Part shown: piece after piece, positions 1-8,503 of the stretch
Layout: each line of letters opens with the position of its first letter
Numbering within the stretch: the stretch's first letter is position 1
NCBI GenBank assembly: GCA_005879655.1
Contig: VBJK01000155.1
Location: 1 to 18,392, forward strand
DNA length: 18,392 bases
DNA from: Chloroflexota bacterium
Lineage (GTDB): Bacteria; Chloroflexota; Ktedonobacteria; Ktedonobacterales; Ktedonobacteraceae
Direction: 5' to 3'
Notes under the pieces: model-generated
Told to the model about the DNA's origin: nothing
Seen by the model: the letters and a program-made list of their open reading frames with translations, nothing else
Databases searched by the model: none
Position numbers and translations under genes: made by a program

Positions 1-1269
1 CGAGCTGGTATCGTAAACCGTATGATCGACGACACCGCGCTTGGCAAATGGCGAGATGAAAATGGCAGGCACACGCACGCCAGGTCCCCAACGATCCCCA
101 CGCGGCGGAGCAACATGATCCCAGCGTCCACCATTTTCGTCGTATGCAATCACAATGGCTGTATCCTGCCAGACAGAGCTGGCCTGTATAGCCTTCACCA
201 GATCAGCAATATGTTGCTGACCCCCCGTCTCATTCGCATAGCCAGGATGCTCATTCTGCGTACCTAGCGGCTTAACGAAGGAGATAGCTGGCAACGTCCC
301 ATCCTGCAAAGCGGCCAGGAAATCTTGCTCATCCTTCAGGTGCTCTTTTTTAGCGGGCTTGTTATCGGCATAGTTGGCAAAATAAGCAAAGGGTTGGTGA
401 TGGAACTGGAAGAGTTTATCAGGATGGCCTGCAAGGGCACCATTCCAGCCGCCAGCGTACCATGCCCAGGAGACGTTCTGTGCGCTCAGTTCGTCACCGA
501 TGGTTGGCATCGTCTGTTGAGGCACCAGATTGGCTGTTGGTGTATCAGATGGATGAGGTGTGTTGACGGTAAACGATGTATTGACGGCATAGCCATCAGG
601 GGTGACAGCGCCATCCTTCACCATCTGCCCGTTGCTATCAAGTTGAGCGACCAAAGTGGTAGGCGCATTCGGAAATTTCGCTGTACAAGCACAGATCATC
701 CAGAAGTGATTGAGGAATGAGCCACCGAAGGCTGCATGAAAGAAGTGATCACCCATCGTATATTGCTGGGCCAGTTTCCCTTCCGGCAGGTTGGTCGCGT
801 CATAGTAGCTCATGACCAGCCCAGCTGCATCACTCCATGCCACAAACTTATCCATTTTGCCGCCATCAACCTGATACTGCTCCTGATAGAAGCGGTGCAC
901 GAGGTCGCCGGTCATTAGATCAGGTGTGACATACTTTGCGGCATCAAAGGGCTGCACAGGCAAGTTGGCCGGGAAACGTGAATCTGGTTGATTATTGTTG
1001 AGTGGTTGCGGTAAAGTGGTATAGGGTTTGCCGTTCTTATCGACCTGTTGCACTGCCGTGGGACTAGCATTTTTGATGCCATCTACGCCAGGAAAGTAGC
1101 CATAGAGGCTGTCAAAGCTCCAATTTTCTTGATAGAGAACAATCAAATGACGAATTTTGCCAAATGGGTTCTGCCCCGACTGCTGCGTGGGCATGGTTGG
1201 CCCATTGGAGCATCCCGTGAGCAAACTCATGACGATGAGGAGATTCAATATTGCTATACGAAAATGCAC
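1..1269 (-). CDS. Lipoprotein phosphoesterase (acid phosphatase / phospholipase C family), C-terminus beyond window
   Basis: The minus strand is open for 423 codons from a GTG at 1269 to the left edge without a stop, so the C-terminus is missing. The GTG has a strong ribosome site (GGAAGGAG, 8-nt gap). The N-terminus is a lipoprotein signal: hydrophobic run, then LLTGC with the lipid-modified Cys at residue 20, so it should be anchored outside the membrane. Family marks in order: LIVLYQENWSFDSLYGYFPG (residues 43-62; the usual ENRSFD has W for R), MGDHFFHA and FGGSFLNHFWMICA in the middle, SFVKP and the metal-site-like AYDENGGRWDHV late, and HTVYDTSS at the edge. These are the landmarks of the phosphoesterase family that includes non-specific phospholipase C and AcpA-type acid phosphatases. 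It would hydrolyse phosphate mono- or diesters; the substrate cannot be told. It stands alone and diverges from the aldehyde dehydrogenase gene. Confidence 0.9.
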   Translation of the reverse strand, partial: MHFRIAILNLLIVMSLLTGCSNGPTMPTQQSGQNPFGKIRHLIVLYQENWSFDSLYGYFPGVDGIKNASPTAVQQVDKNGKPYTTLPQPLNNNQPDSRFPANLPVQPFDAAKYVTPDLMTGDLVHRFYQEQYQVDGGKMDKFVAWSDAAGLVMSYYDATNLPEGKLAQQYTMGDHFFHAAFGGSFLNHFWMICACTAKFPNAPTTLVAQLDSNGQMVKDGAVTPDGYAVNTSFTVNTPHPSDTPTANLVPQQTMPTIGDELSAQNVSWAWYAGGWNGALAGHPDKLFQFHHQPFAYFANYADNKPAKKEHLKDEQDFLAALQDGTLPAISFVKPLGTQNEHPGYANETGGQQHIADLVKAIQASSVWQDTAIVIAYDENGGRWDHVAPPRGDRWGPGVRVPAIFISPFAKRGVVDHTVYDTSS

Positions 1270-1691
1270 GTGTCGCTCTCCTTCCTCAATATGTGGGTCA
1301 CGCATTGTTGTTGGCTTGCTAGTGCAAAAACACAAGAGCCAATAGGAATTGGGGGGCCAGGGGACGAAGCCTCGCCTTTCGGGGTTTGGGGTGTCCCCAA
1401 ATTTTTCCATGCTCCAAAACGTTTTGGGCTTCTACACTATTTATATGCACGAAGCTCTCTCAAAGCGGAGAGGTCTACTATCAGTAAACCATATCATGGT
1501 TATTACAGTGTGATTGCGGTGTAATCCGTATGTTAAGGGATGTGCTCCAAGCGTCTTGGCTTACTTCAAGAGCTTGTTTGTGCTTGGCAAGTCATGCACA
1601 TCTGTCATATGCTTAATATAGCAGAATATTGCTCTGTATAATAAGGGGCCATTGTGGGGACGGGACATCGACATCGCATATGGAGGTACAT
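1270..1691. other. Divergent intergenic region, no gene
   Basis: This spacer separates the divergent phosphoesterase and aldehyde dehydrogenase genes. I see no credible coding sequence. It holds the GC-rich repeat at 1351-1400, a perfect 14-bp palindrome CCAAAACGTTTTGG at 1414-1427, and an operator-like pair ATTACA (1502-1507) / TGTAAT (1520-1525) separated by 12 nt. A TATAAT hexamer lies at 1637-1642, about 50 nt before the aldehyde dehydrogenase start, but I find no good -35 box in front of it. Confidence 0.5.
1351..1400. repeat. Dispersed GC-rich repeat, copy 1
   Basis: A GC-rich patch begins with a run of G followed by CCAGGGG and ends with CGGGGTTTGGGGTGTCCCC (1380-1398) plus AA. The last 21 bases are identical to 15392-15412, and the preceding G-run/CCAGGGG part also matches that region. 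Both copies can be read as GVWGVPK in one frame, but neither sits in a plausible gene, so this is a non-coding interspersed repeat. Confidence 0.75.
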
Positions 1692-3381
1692 ATGTCTCTT
1701 GCAACAAAGCACGGTACGCCACCATTTCCCACTAGCACGGGAAGCATCCAACCATCCACACAAGAAACAATTGATGAAGCAATACAGGTATTGCAGTCAC
1801 ATAAAGATGCCTGGGTTGCGGTTCCCATACGAGAACGCATTGCTATCCTCAATCAGCTCATCAAAGATGTGGCTACTCTTGCCCCGCGCTGGGTTGCGGC
1901 TTGCAATGAGGCTAAGGGAATTGCCAATGATACACAATTTGCAGGCGAAGAGTGGTTCGCCGGACCCATTCCCGTGCTGAAGACCTTACGCCAGTTGCGA
2001 CAATCCCTCACCGCTATCGCTACCTATGGACAACCGAGAATACCAGGACCCATTACTACGCGCCCTGATGGCCAAAGAAATCTGGATGGAGCCTGGCGTC
2101 ACTACGCAAACGCTCTCCCAAACGCAGGCGCTCGCTTACCGCGAGAAACAGCACGCCGGAAAGGTCAACCTCGTGCTTGGAGCAGGCAATGTATCGTGTA
2201 TTGGGCCATTGGATATCCTCTATAAGATGTTTGTCGAAGATCAGGTTGTACTCTTGAAGATGAACCCGGTCAATGCCTACGTTGGTCCGTTCATCGCAGA
2301 GAGTTTGCAGGCTCTCATTCAGCGTAATTTCTTGCGTATCGTCTACGGTGGCACGACCGAAGGTGCCTATCTGTGCAATCATCCAGGTATCGACGAGATC
2401 CACATTACCGGTTCAGATAAAACCTTCGAGGCCATTGTCTTCGGGACTGGAGAGCAAGGAGCCACGCGCAAAGCACAGCGCAAGCCACAACTAGAGAAAC
2501 GTGTCACCGGCGAACTGGGCAATGTCAGCCCGGTGATCCTCGTGCCCGGTCCCTGGACCCCTGACGAGATTGCCTACCATGCTGAACACTTAGTCACCAC
2601 ACTCATTGTGAACGCTGGCTTTAATTGCAACGCAACACGTGTCATCCTCCAGCATGCCAGTTGGGATCAACGCGAGCCATTCTTGCAGGCCATGCGCAAA
2701 ATCCTGACACAGCTCCCACTGCGTGACGCCTATTATCCAGGTGCACACGAGCGCCATCAGCATTTCCTCGCCTCACACCCAAAAGCAGAACAGTTTGGGC
2801 ACCCACAGGAAAAGCAACTCCCCTGGACACTCATCACGGGCCTCGACCCGACTCGCGCGGATGATCCCTGCTTTACTACCGAAGCGTTCTGTAGCCTTTT
2901 TTCCGAAACTGCTCTTGTGGCCGAGAACGTTGTCGAGTATATTAAGCAGGCGGTCTCATTCTGCAATGAGAGACTATGGGGAACGCTTAATGCAACGATT
3001 CTTGTGCATCCGCAATCGCTCAAGGTGCCAGAAGTTGCAGCTGCAATTGAGCGAGCGGTAGCCAATTTACGCTATGGCACGATTGGGGTCAATTGCTGGG
3101 CAGGCTCTGGCTTCCTGCTAGGCACAACCACGTGGGGAGCATTTCCGGGCCATACGATCTATGATGTGCAGTCCGGCATTGGCGTGGTACGTAATACACT
3201 GATGTTCTCACGCCCCCAAAAAAGTGTTCTGCGGGGTACATTTCGCAACGTACCGACGCCCGCCTGGTTTGCAACCCATGGCAAAATAGCAACACGGGTC
3301 GTGCCTAAGTTAGCGGATTTTGAGGCGGCTCCTTCCTTCTGGAAAGTGCTCGCCCTCATATGGACGGCAATGAAAGGCTAG
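1692..3381 (+). pseudogene. Aldehyde dehydrogenase family gene, broken by frameshift with probable internal deletion
   Basis: The start at 1692 follows GGAGG (1682-1686, 5-nt gap). The first frame gives a normal N-terminal half-domain (MSLATKHGTPPFP..., then helices through LRQLRQSLTAIATYG) up to RPDGQ at about 2075. The rest of the enzyme continues from about 2071 in another frame (AKEIWMEPGV... to the stop at 3381). That second frame carries the NAD-fold, the ITGSDKTFEAIVFG loop, the Glu motif ELGNVSP and the nucleophile Cys in NAGFNCNATR, so the catalytic residues survive but are out of frame with the N-terminus. Relatives, as I remember them, have about 20 residues between the PDGQ and EIWMEPGV segments that are missing here, pointing to a deletion rather than one lost base. 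An intact protein would oxidise an aldehyde with NAD(P)+. The flavoprotein gene follows after 75 nt. Local assembly error is the main alternative. Confidence 0.8.
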
Positions 3382-3456
3382 ATCATAGTAAATGCAGGAC
3401 TATAGGCAAACCTGCTCATAGGAGGCATCCTCTCCCAAGAAAGGTAACTACTATTT

Positions 3457-4725
3457 ATGCTTGATCATTCAGACAAGAGAGCGGTGGAGTATAACGTGTT
3501 AATTGTAGGTGGTGGACCCGCTGGTCTAGCTGCCGCCGCCGCTTCCGCAGCCCAGGGTGTACGTACAGTGGTGCTGGAACGCCAGAATGAAATTGGCTAC
3601 CCCGTCCATACCAGCGGCGGGAGCTGGATCAGTGACATGAAGGCGCTAGCTGTGCCAGAGCAGCTCTACCACCCCATCTCAAAGGTCATTTTTATCTCTC
3701 CCCACCGCGAATTTACCCTTCATTATAATCCTGCCCTGGCCTGTGTCATTGACGTGCGCGGCCTCTATCAACACCTCGCTTGCCGCGCAGTCGCCGCTGG
3801 CGCAACGCTACGAGTACGGCACACAGTTGAGCAAGTACTGACAGAGCATGGCCGTGTGGTGGGTGTCACCGTCAAAAATCATGTCAGCGAGCGCATGGAG
3901 ATGCGAGCGGATGTCACGATCGACGCCAGTGGTTTCTCTCGTCATATAGGCGTGCGTTCTGAAATGGGCAAGGCATTTCATCGCTACGGTTTTGGCGCAG
4001 AATACGATCTCTACGCACCACACTATCCCCAGGACGTTGTGTACCTGATCATGGGTAGTGCCTATGCACCGCGTGGCTATGCCTGGGCGTTTCCTCGCGG
4101 CAATCACCGTGTACGGCTAGGCGTAGGTGTAATCCACCCCGATTGTAACGACGATGCACGCGGCTATCTCGACCGCATTATGCACGAACTTCCCCAGCTC
4201 AAAGACCCATTGCAAGATGCCAGCCCCATTGAATACCACACCGGTCTTTTCCCCGCCGAAAAGCCAGTCGAGCGCTTCTCGCGTGACGGTCTCCTGCTTG
4301 CGGGTGATGCTGGCAGTCAGGGTTCTACACTAGTCGGTGAGGGCATTCGTTTTGCCATCTACTCTGGCCTCATGGCGGGTACCGTTGCCGCCGAAGCAGT
4401 GAAAGCGGGCAATACCTCCGCGACCTTCCTGGAACGTTTCGACAAGCAGTGGCGTGCAAGATTTGGCCGCGACATGGACATCTCCTACATGGTCAACAAG
4501 CACATCGCCGCCTATAGTGATGAGGAATGGGATAGCGCCTTTGACATGCTCAAACGTCTGACACCAACTCAAGTAGCACAGGCATTGCGCTGCGAATATA
4601 CTGCCGGTCTGCTAATGGGCATTATTGCACGCAATCCCAGGTTGGTTGCAAGCGGGGGAAAACGTTTTCTCGACCTGATACTCGAACGCATCAATAAGCC
4701 CGCACTGACAGTTACCGAAAGCTAA
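3457..4725 (+). CDS. FAD-dependent oxidoreductase, geranylgeranyl reductase type
   Basis: The 422-residue protein opens with a Rossmann FAD-binding motif, VLIVGGGPAGLAAAAASA (residues 14-31), and the ribose-binding acid in VVLERQ (E41). A second flavin motif, GLLLAGDAGSQGSTLVGEGI, lies near residue 285. The layout fits the geranylgeranyl reductase family, which reduces isoprenoid double bonds in lipids or quinone and chlorophyll side chains; related folds occur in flavin halogenases and hydroxylases. A substrate cannot be read from the sequence. The ribosome site is poor for the ATG at 3457 (AAAGG about 12 nt upstream), but the FAD motif begins so soon after it that a much later start is unlikely. 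It follows the broken aldehyde dehydrogenase on the same strand, so the two may once have acted on the same lipid or aldehyde. Confidence 0.85.
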   Translation: MLDHSDKRAVEYNVLIVGGGPAGLAAAAASAAQGVRTVVLERQNEIGYPVHTSGGSWISDMKALAVPEQLYHPISKVIFISPHREFTLHYNPALACVIDVRGLYQHLACRAVAAGATLRVRHTVEQVLTEHGRVVGVTVKNHVSERMEMRADVTIDASGFSRHIGVRSEMGKAFHRYGFGAEYDLYAPHYPQDVVYLIMGSAYAPRGYAWAFPRGNHRVRLGVGVIHPDCNDDARGYLDRIMHELPQLKDPLQDASPIEYHTGLFPAEKPVERFSRDGLLLAGDAGSQGSTLVGEGIRFAIYSGLMAGTVAAEAVKAGNTSATFLERFDKQWRARFGRDMDISYMVNKHIAAYSDEEWDSAFDMLKRLTPTQVAQALRCEYTAGLLMGIIARNPRLVASGGKRFLDLILERINKPALTVTES

Positions 4726-4888
4726 GAGCAATACCGTGCACTCTCTTCTCCTTTGTACATCATAGCAGGAATGTATGGATACGATAAGTACTAAAGACTG
4801 ACATCTGGGAATAAATCAATCTCATCAGTTGTTTAGCTATATTAGGTAGCAAAACACCTTTTCCATCAAGAATTTCAAGGAGTTATTT

Positions 4889-5161
4889 ATGCTTGATTCC
4901 ACTTTAGAAGCGCTTCAAACGAAGCAAAAGATAAAAATCTATGCCACCACATGGTGTGGTGATTGCCGTTTTGCCAAGCGCTGGTTCGACGCTCATGGTG
5001 TTGACTATGAGTATATCAATATTGAGCAGGATGAGCAAGCTGCCGAGCTTGTGGTGAAGCTTAACAATGGTATGCGTACCGTGCCGACGATTATCTTCCC
5101 GGATGGCTCTATTTTGGTTGAGCCAACGGCGCGTGCGTTGGCGGCGAAGTTGTTGAGGTGA
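4889..5161 (+). CDS. Glutaredoxin-like (mycoredoxin-type) thiol oxidoreductase
   Basis: This is a single thioredoxin-fold domain of 90 residues. The CxxC active site is WCGDC (C23 and C26) and the cis-proline loop is TVPT (P66), followed by IIFPDGSILVEPT. The spacing matches the small glutaredoxin family of actinobacteria and Chloroflexota that reduces mixed disulfides with low-molecular-weight thiols (mycoredoxin). Related proteins have CGYC or CVPC, while this one has CGDC. It starts at an ATG with AAGGAG 7 nt upstream and is likely cytosolic, since no signal peptide is visible. A gap of 163 nt separates it from the flavoprotein gene, so it is probably its own unit. Confidence 0.9.
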   Translation: MLDSTLEALQTKQKIKIYATTWCGDCRFAKRWFDAHGVDYEYINIEQDEQAAELVVKLNNGMRTVPTIIFPDGSILVEPTARALAAKLLR

Positions 5162-5198
5162 GGTTTGTTATTTTGAGTGGGTGATTACATCTAAAGGT

Positions 5199-5320
5199 GG
5201 TAGAATCACTCTAAGAGAGAACCAGAGAATTGATCATCTATTCTGATTTTTCTGTGGGAGTCGTGCTCAACATCTGCACACAATGGCAATTCGCTAACAC
5301 TCTCTTAGAGTGGCTCTACC
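5199..5320. repeat. 122-bp element with 21-nt terminal inverted repeats
   Basis: The arms are 5199-5219 (GGTAGAATCACTCTAAGAGA plus G) and 5300-5320 (the reverse complement of GGTAGAGCCACTCTAAGAGA plus G), with 19 of 21 positions matching. The 80-nt interior shows no reading frame. It lies between the convergent glutaredoxin and TIR-protein genes. It could be a small MITE-like element or a long stem acting as a bidirectional transcript end. No T-tract follows either arm, so a simple intrinsic terminator is less likely. Confidence 0.7.
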
Positions 5321-5324
5321 TCGC

Positions 5325-5490
5325 TTAACGTGACTGTACTGGTTTTATCTTGATAATTATATTTGCGGGATCTGTAGGCAGGTTCTCAACACCTTCATCA
5401 ATCTGTACATCTAATACTCCCGTTTGTTGTTTAAGTATCTTGATAGCATCTTGTAGTTTTTTACCCACAACGAGCTTAATCAGCGCTTGT
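5325..5490 (-). pseudogene. Out-of-frame C-terminal remnant of the TIR/baseplate-J-like gene
   Basis: Just downstream of the main stop, another minus-strand frame reads KQALIKLVVGKKLQDAIKIL, then KQQTGVLDVQIDEGVENLP and TDPANIIIKIKPVQSR, with TAA at 5325-5327. This is the kind of ending I expect for the baseplate-J-like extracellular domain (helix, GKK, a short strand, LPTDP, final strand). It is out of frame with the upstream codons ending ITVVDSVKGMKTSAD. The connecting strands normally present seem to be absent, so a deletion with frameshift near 5490 separates it from the main gene. Confidence 0.65.
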
Positions 5491-7002
5491 TTTCATGCCT
5501 TTTACTGAATCTACCACCGTTATTCGGGTTACTTTGGTTTTGACCATGTTATCAACTAAAACATAATTAGCACTAAGCTTTTGAGTTGCTTCTTGCTTGA
5601 GTAAGTTCGTTGTCATTTTCTCCAGTGCTTGCTTGTCATAAACCTCGCCTGTACAGGTGATAACAACTGTTACATCGACTTTGTCCACTCTATCGCCCAC
5701 ATTATGATTACTACTAACCTTCTTAGCACATTGAGGGCTTGCAATAAGTGCTTCGTTTGAATGCACCTGCGTCTGGAGTGACGAGCGAGCACTTGGTGTA
5801 AGCGACTGATCCAACGAACTTGCTGCTCCTTCAATATCACTCTGCTTGACAAATGTATAGTCGAGATCATCCTGACCACCAGTAAAAGCAGAGAGATTCC
5901 TCACAAAGATAGTATTGTTAGAGCTACAGCATGGCTGATTGATGGCTAATGCTGCAACATTCCCGTCTGAACCAACGTTGATTGCCTGAGCTGGAACTGT
6001 TATTTGGCCCATCATCGGGGGAACAGCAGCAGGAATCTGGGCATCCACAAGATTAACAACTGTAACACCATGAACATAAAAGGGCGTCCCAATCGGAACC
6101 GTTTGATCTGTCGTCATGCCATTATAGAACGTTAGCTTTCCTATTGCTTTTACACCTGCCTTCTGCATTATACCAGTTGCACCGACTGTTTTTGACTGAG
6201 GTGGAGTAGTGAAAGAAAACACACGAGCTTGTATTTGACCCTGCGAAGCATTGGGTACGCCAGTAACAGCGGTGATTAAATAGTTATCATTCAAAGTGTT
6301 ATTATTTGGAGTAATCATCACAGTAATAGGAGCTGGATAAATATGCGCGAATGCAATTATAGATAGAGTGGTTATTATAAAAAATATTACTATGATAGAT
6401 GGCCACTTTACTTTGAAAAAACATCCTCTAGGATTACGTGCTATCAATGCAGATAATGGAACTTCCGGTAGAACATACTCTTCATGTAATGGTGGCAGAA
6501 CACGGGTCGTAAGGTCTGGTTGATCAGTAACCTGTACATGTCTACTCTTTAGAAGTTCTTCAATCGCTTTATGGATACCTGTTACAACATACTGAAACGC
6601 TTCGTCAGAATCGGACCATTCCCTACTTGTGATAGGCTTATCGATTCCAGGAAGTGTTTGGAGGCCATGAAACTGTACATTCATGTAATGGCCATGGCGC
6701 AGAATGATGGGTATCACGCATACTTTGGAACTTCGTCGCTGCAAGGCTCGTTGCATCACCTTGTTGCAATGGTCTGAGGCGATATAGTCAGGACTAATTA
6801 GAAGGAGAATTAGATCAGCTGCATTCAATTGTGCAGAGATCTCCTTCGTCTGTTCCTGACCTAGATTGATATCGCTGTCGGCCCAAACACAGATTATATC
6901 ACCTAAGCTTCTTAAACTTGTTTTAAACTTTTTCAGCAACTCTTCGTCTTCAGGAGCTGATGAGAGAAAGACACTGATAGGTTCATTATAGGTTCCTAGC
7001 AT
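5476..7002 (-). CDS. TIR domain - transmembrane - baseplate-J-like protein, C-terminally truncated
   Basis: The chosen ATG at 7002 has GGGAAG 8 nt upstream; an earlier in-frame ATG at 7029 has no ribosome site. Residues 1-152 form a bacterial TIR domain: ISVFLSSAPEDEELLKKFK, the CVWADSDINLGQE loop, and ADLILLLISPDYIASDHC. Residues 201-221 are one transmembrane helix. The C-terminal part resembles baseplate J-like domains (AGVKAIGKLTFYNG, then VPAQAINVGSDGNVAALAI), as in other Chloroflexota membrane proteins. Predicted topology is cytosolic TIR with the J-like domain outside. After C79 the usual helix carrying the NADase Glu reads NKVMQRAL, with no Glu visible there, so NAD cleavage is doubtful and the TIR may serve as an interaction module. 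The last residues (KTSAD) follow a frameshift; the true tail lies at 5325-5490. No effector or nuclease gene adjoins it. Confidence 0.8.
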   Translation of the reverse strand: MLGTYNEPISVFLSSAPEDEELLKKFKTSLRSLGDIICVWADSDINLGQEQTKEISAQLNAADLILLLISPDYIASDHCNKVMQRALQRRSSKVCVIPIILRHGHYMNVQFHGLQTLPGIDKPITSREWSDSDEAFQYVVTGIHKAIEELLKSRHVQVTDQPDLTTRVLPPLHEEYVLPEVPLSALIARNPRGCFFKVKWPSIIVIFFIITTLSIIAFAHIYPAPITVMITPNNNTLNDNYLITAVTGVPNASQGQIQARVFSFTTPPQSKTVGATGIMQKAGVKAIGKLTFYNGMTTDQTVPIGTPFYVHGVTVVNLVDAQIPAAVPPMMGQITVPAQAINVGSDGNVAALAINQPCCSSNNTIFVRNLSAFTGGQDDLDYTFVKQSDIEGAASSLDQSLTPSARSSLQTQVHSNEALIASPQCAKKVSSNHNVGDRVDKVDVTVVITCTGEVYDKQALEKMTTNLLKQEATQKLSANYVLVDNMVKTKVTRITVVDSVKGMKTSAD

Positions 7003-7692
7003 CGGCGCGACTTCCCATTGATATATCAATAAATATAAATATTATCTCATAATTGGCAAGAAAAATCCTGTTCTAACCTCTTTACTAAGAATCTGGTATA
7101 ATTTTTGTTGCTTCTTTCAGAAAGCAAACATTCTCTTGCTTCACCTCTGTTGTCACTGTTAAAGTGTGCTTGTTGCAGTATAACACATCTGTAAGCGAAT
7201 GTACTATCGATTAGACGCGAGACAAGAGCCTGTCACCGCCAAAAGACATTATGCCTCTTGAAAATCTCCGGCGTCGTTTCTCGTTTTTTATTCATTTGCA
7301 CATTTAAAATAATTAATTGCATAAATTATATATATAAAATCCTTTCCTTTATCCACACCACCAGCGTAATAAATTGCGCAGCTACGATTCACACTCCTCT
7401 TCTCCATTCATATCTATTTTCACAATAAATTGCGCATCTACGGATCGTACCACACCTCCGCCAGAAATGGCGCTCACCGAGAATCCATGCCAAAAGGGGA
7501 TGTGAATTTCCTCCGTCCTCTGTTCAATGTTATCCCAGGCAGAGGCATTATCCCCTTACTGTCTCTGCCTATCCCAAAAACTACACCACTTCTCAATGAA
7601 TTCTTAACCACATCGCAACCCTCCTATTCATCCCCACTCGTTGAAGTAATTGAACTATCTAGAATAGTTACACAAGTTTTCAGGAGATATGA
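7003..7692. other. 690-nt AT-rich intergenic region, no convincing gene
   Basis: This lies between the divergently transcribed TIR-protein and lipoprotein genes. It contains AT-rich stretches (notably 7300-7345), likely promoter territory for both genes, though I cannot assign clean -35/-10 pairs. A direct repeat sits at 7368-7386 and 7424-7442. The open frame of 88 codons ending at 7696 has no ribosome site and an irregular composition, and I do not believe it is a gene. Confidence 0.5.
7368..7442. repeat. Direct repeat pair AATAAATTGCGCA
   Basis: AATAAATTGCGCAGCTACG at 7368-7386 and AATAAATTGCGCATCTACG at 7424-7442 differ at one position and start 56 nt apart. They lie 250-325 nt upstream of the lipoprotein gene. 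A pair of binding sites for a regulator or the duplicated edge of a past insertion are both possible. Confidence 0.6.
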
Positions 7693-8223
7693 TTGAACAA
7701 ACGAACACTTATCTTTTTGCTAGGACTCGCTGTACTGATTAGCGCGTTGCTTGCATGTGGAGGAACTGCCAACACGACCAATAGCAACTCTCCCACATCG
7801 CAGCAGACGCAAGTCTCTACTACTACGCAAAAATCAACCCCTGCTCCTCAACCTGTTCACTTCCCACCCAAAACAGTAGCCGATCTACATGGCTTGGCTG
7901 CAAAAGGAAATGCCAGCACAATACACGCGTTTCATAGCGAGAGCGTAGGGTTGGCCTCCTGCCCTCAGCCAAAGCTAGAAGCAACAGTTGCCCCAAATGT
8001 GACTGGCCAGCAGTTGGCTTCAGACTTGCTTGCTTACTTTTATGCTCAGCATCTAGATAATGACTGTGGATCTGTTGTATTTGCTTATCATAAACAACAA
8101 GAAGCAGGAGATGCCTATACAGTAGGGAGAGTTCTTCTTGATGTTACAGGCTCAACGCACAAACTCACCCTCGATACCGGCGGCGCGCTAAGCTCGAATC
8201 AAGAATACATTGTCACGTACTAA
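7693..8223 (+). CDS. Secreted lipoprotein of unknown function
   Basis: The product has 176 residues. The N-terminus is a lipoprotein signal: MNKR, a hydrophobic run, then LLAC with the lipidated Cys at residue 22. A Ser/Thr/Gln/Pro-rich linker follows (about residues 25-55), then a small domain (about 60-176) with two Cys (SCPQP and NDCGS) that could form a disulfide. The start is the TTG at 7693, which has AGGAG 7 nt upstream; the ATG four bases before it is in another frame. I do not recognise the domain. It is probably anchored on the outer face of the cell membrane. Confidence 0.75.
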   Translation: MNKRTLIFLLGLAVLISALLACGGTANTTNSNSPTSQQTQVSTTTQKSTPAPQPVHFPPKTVADLHGLAAKGNASTIHAFHSESVGLASCPQPKLEATVAPNVTGQQLASDLLAYFYAQHLDNDCGSVVFAYHKQQEAGDAYTVGRVLLDVTGSTHKLTLDTGGALSSNQEYIVTY

Positions 8224-8240
8224 GAGAATTGCAACAGATT

Positions 8241-8444
8241 ATGAAATCGAAGCGAAAACTAAAAGGGTGTCTGACCGCCCTAGCTGTCATCATTCTTGTA
8301 CCTCTACTGATATGTATCGTATCGATTGACCGACTTTTTGCGCGGCAAGCACTAAACCACCGAGGGAGCAATTACCCAGCTCCCTCACCCACTTGCGAAT
8401 GCTCCGGCGATACTCTTCAGACACCCTCTTGCGAATCCTTATAG
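8241..8444 (+). CDS. Possible small single-pass membrane protein
   Basis: The peptide has 67 residues: a basic start (MKSKRKLKG), one hydrophobic helix (about residues 10-26), then a polar tail with CEC and a further Cys. It begins 18 nt after the lipoprotein stop, so translation could be coupled. The ribosome site is weak, and a TTG at 8229 is an alternative start. The second half lies over a stem-loop (8365-8389) and a CTTGCGAAT repeat, and does not look like a folded domain, so this may be a gene remnant or non-coding. Confidence 0.35.
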   Translation: MKSKRKLKGCLTALAVIILVPLLICIVSIDRLFARQALNHRGSNYPAPSPTCECSGDTLQTPSCESL

Positions 8445-8464
8445 TGTGTGGTATTCTCTCTGTA

Positions 8465-8480
8465 CGCACGTCACCGTGCG
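8465..8480 (+). other. Small stem-loop before the HTH gene
   Basis: CGCACG-TCAC-CGTGCG forms a perfect 6-bp stem with a 4-nt loop, followed by an AT-rich stretch containing TTTT. It lies 24 nt upstream of the next start codon. It could be a weak terminator for the lipoprotein transcript or a leader structure; the T-run is too far away for a confident terminator call. Confidence 0.3.
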
Positions 8481-8503
8481 AATAGATTTTAGGAAGAACA
8501 AAC

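Noticed and set aside
1048..1524. Plus-strand open frame of 158 codons
   Set aside because: Overlaps the start of the clearly coding minus-strand phosphoesterase and runs through the GC-rich repeat.
7430..7696. Open frame of 88 codons before the lipoprotein gene
   Set aside because: No ribosome site, no recognisable pattern, AT-rich spacer composition, and it runs into the lipoprotein start.
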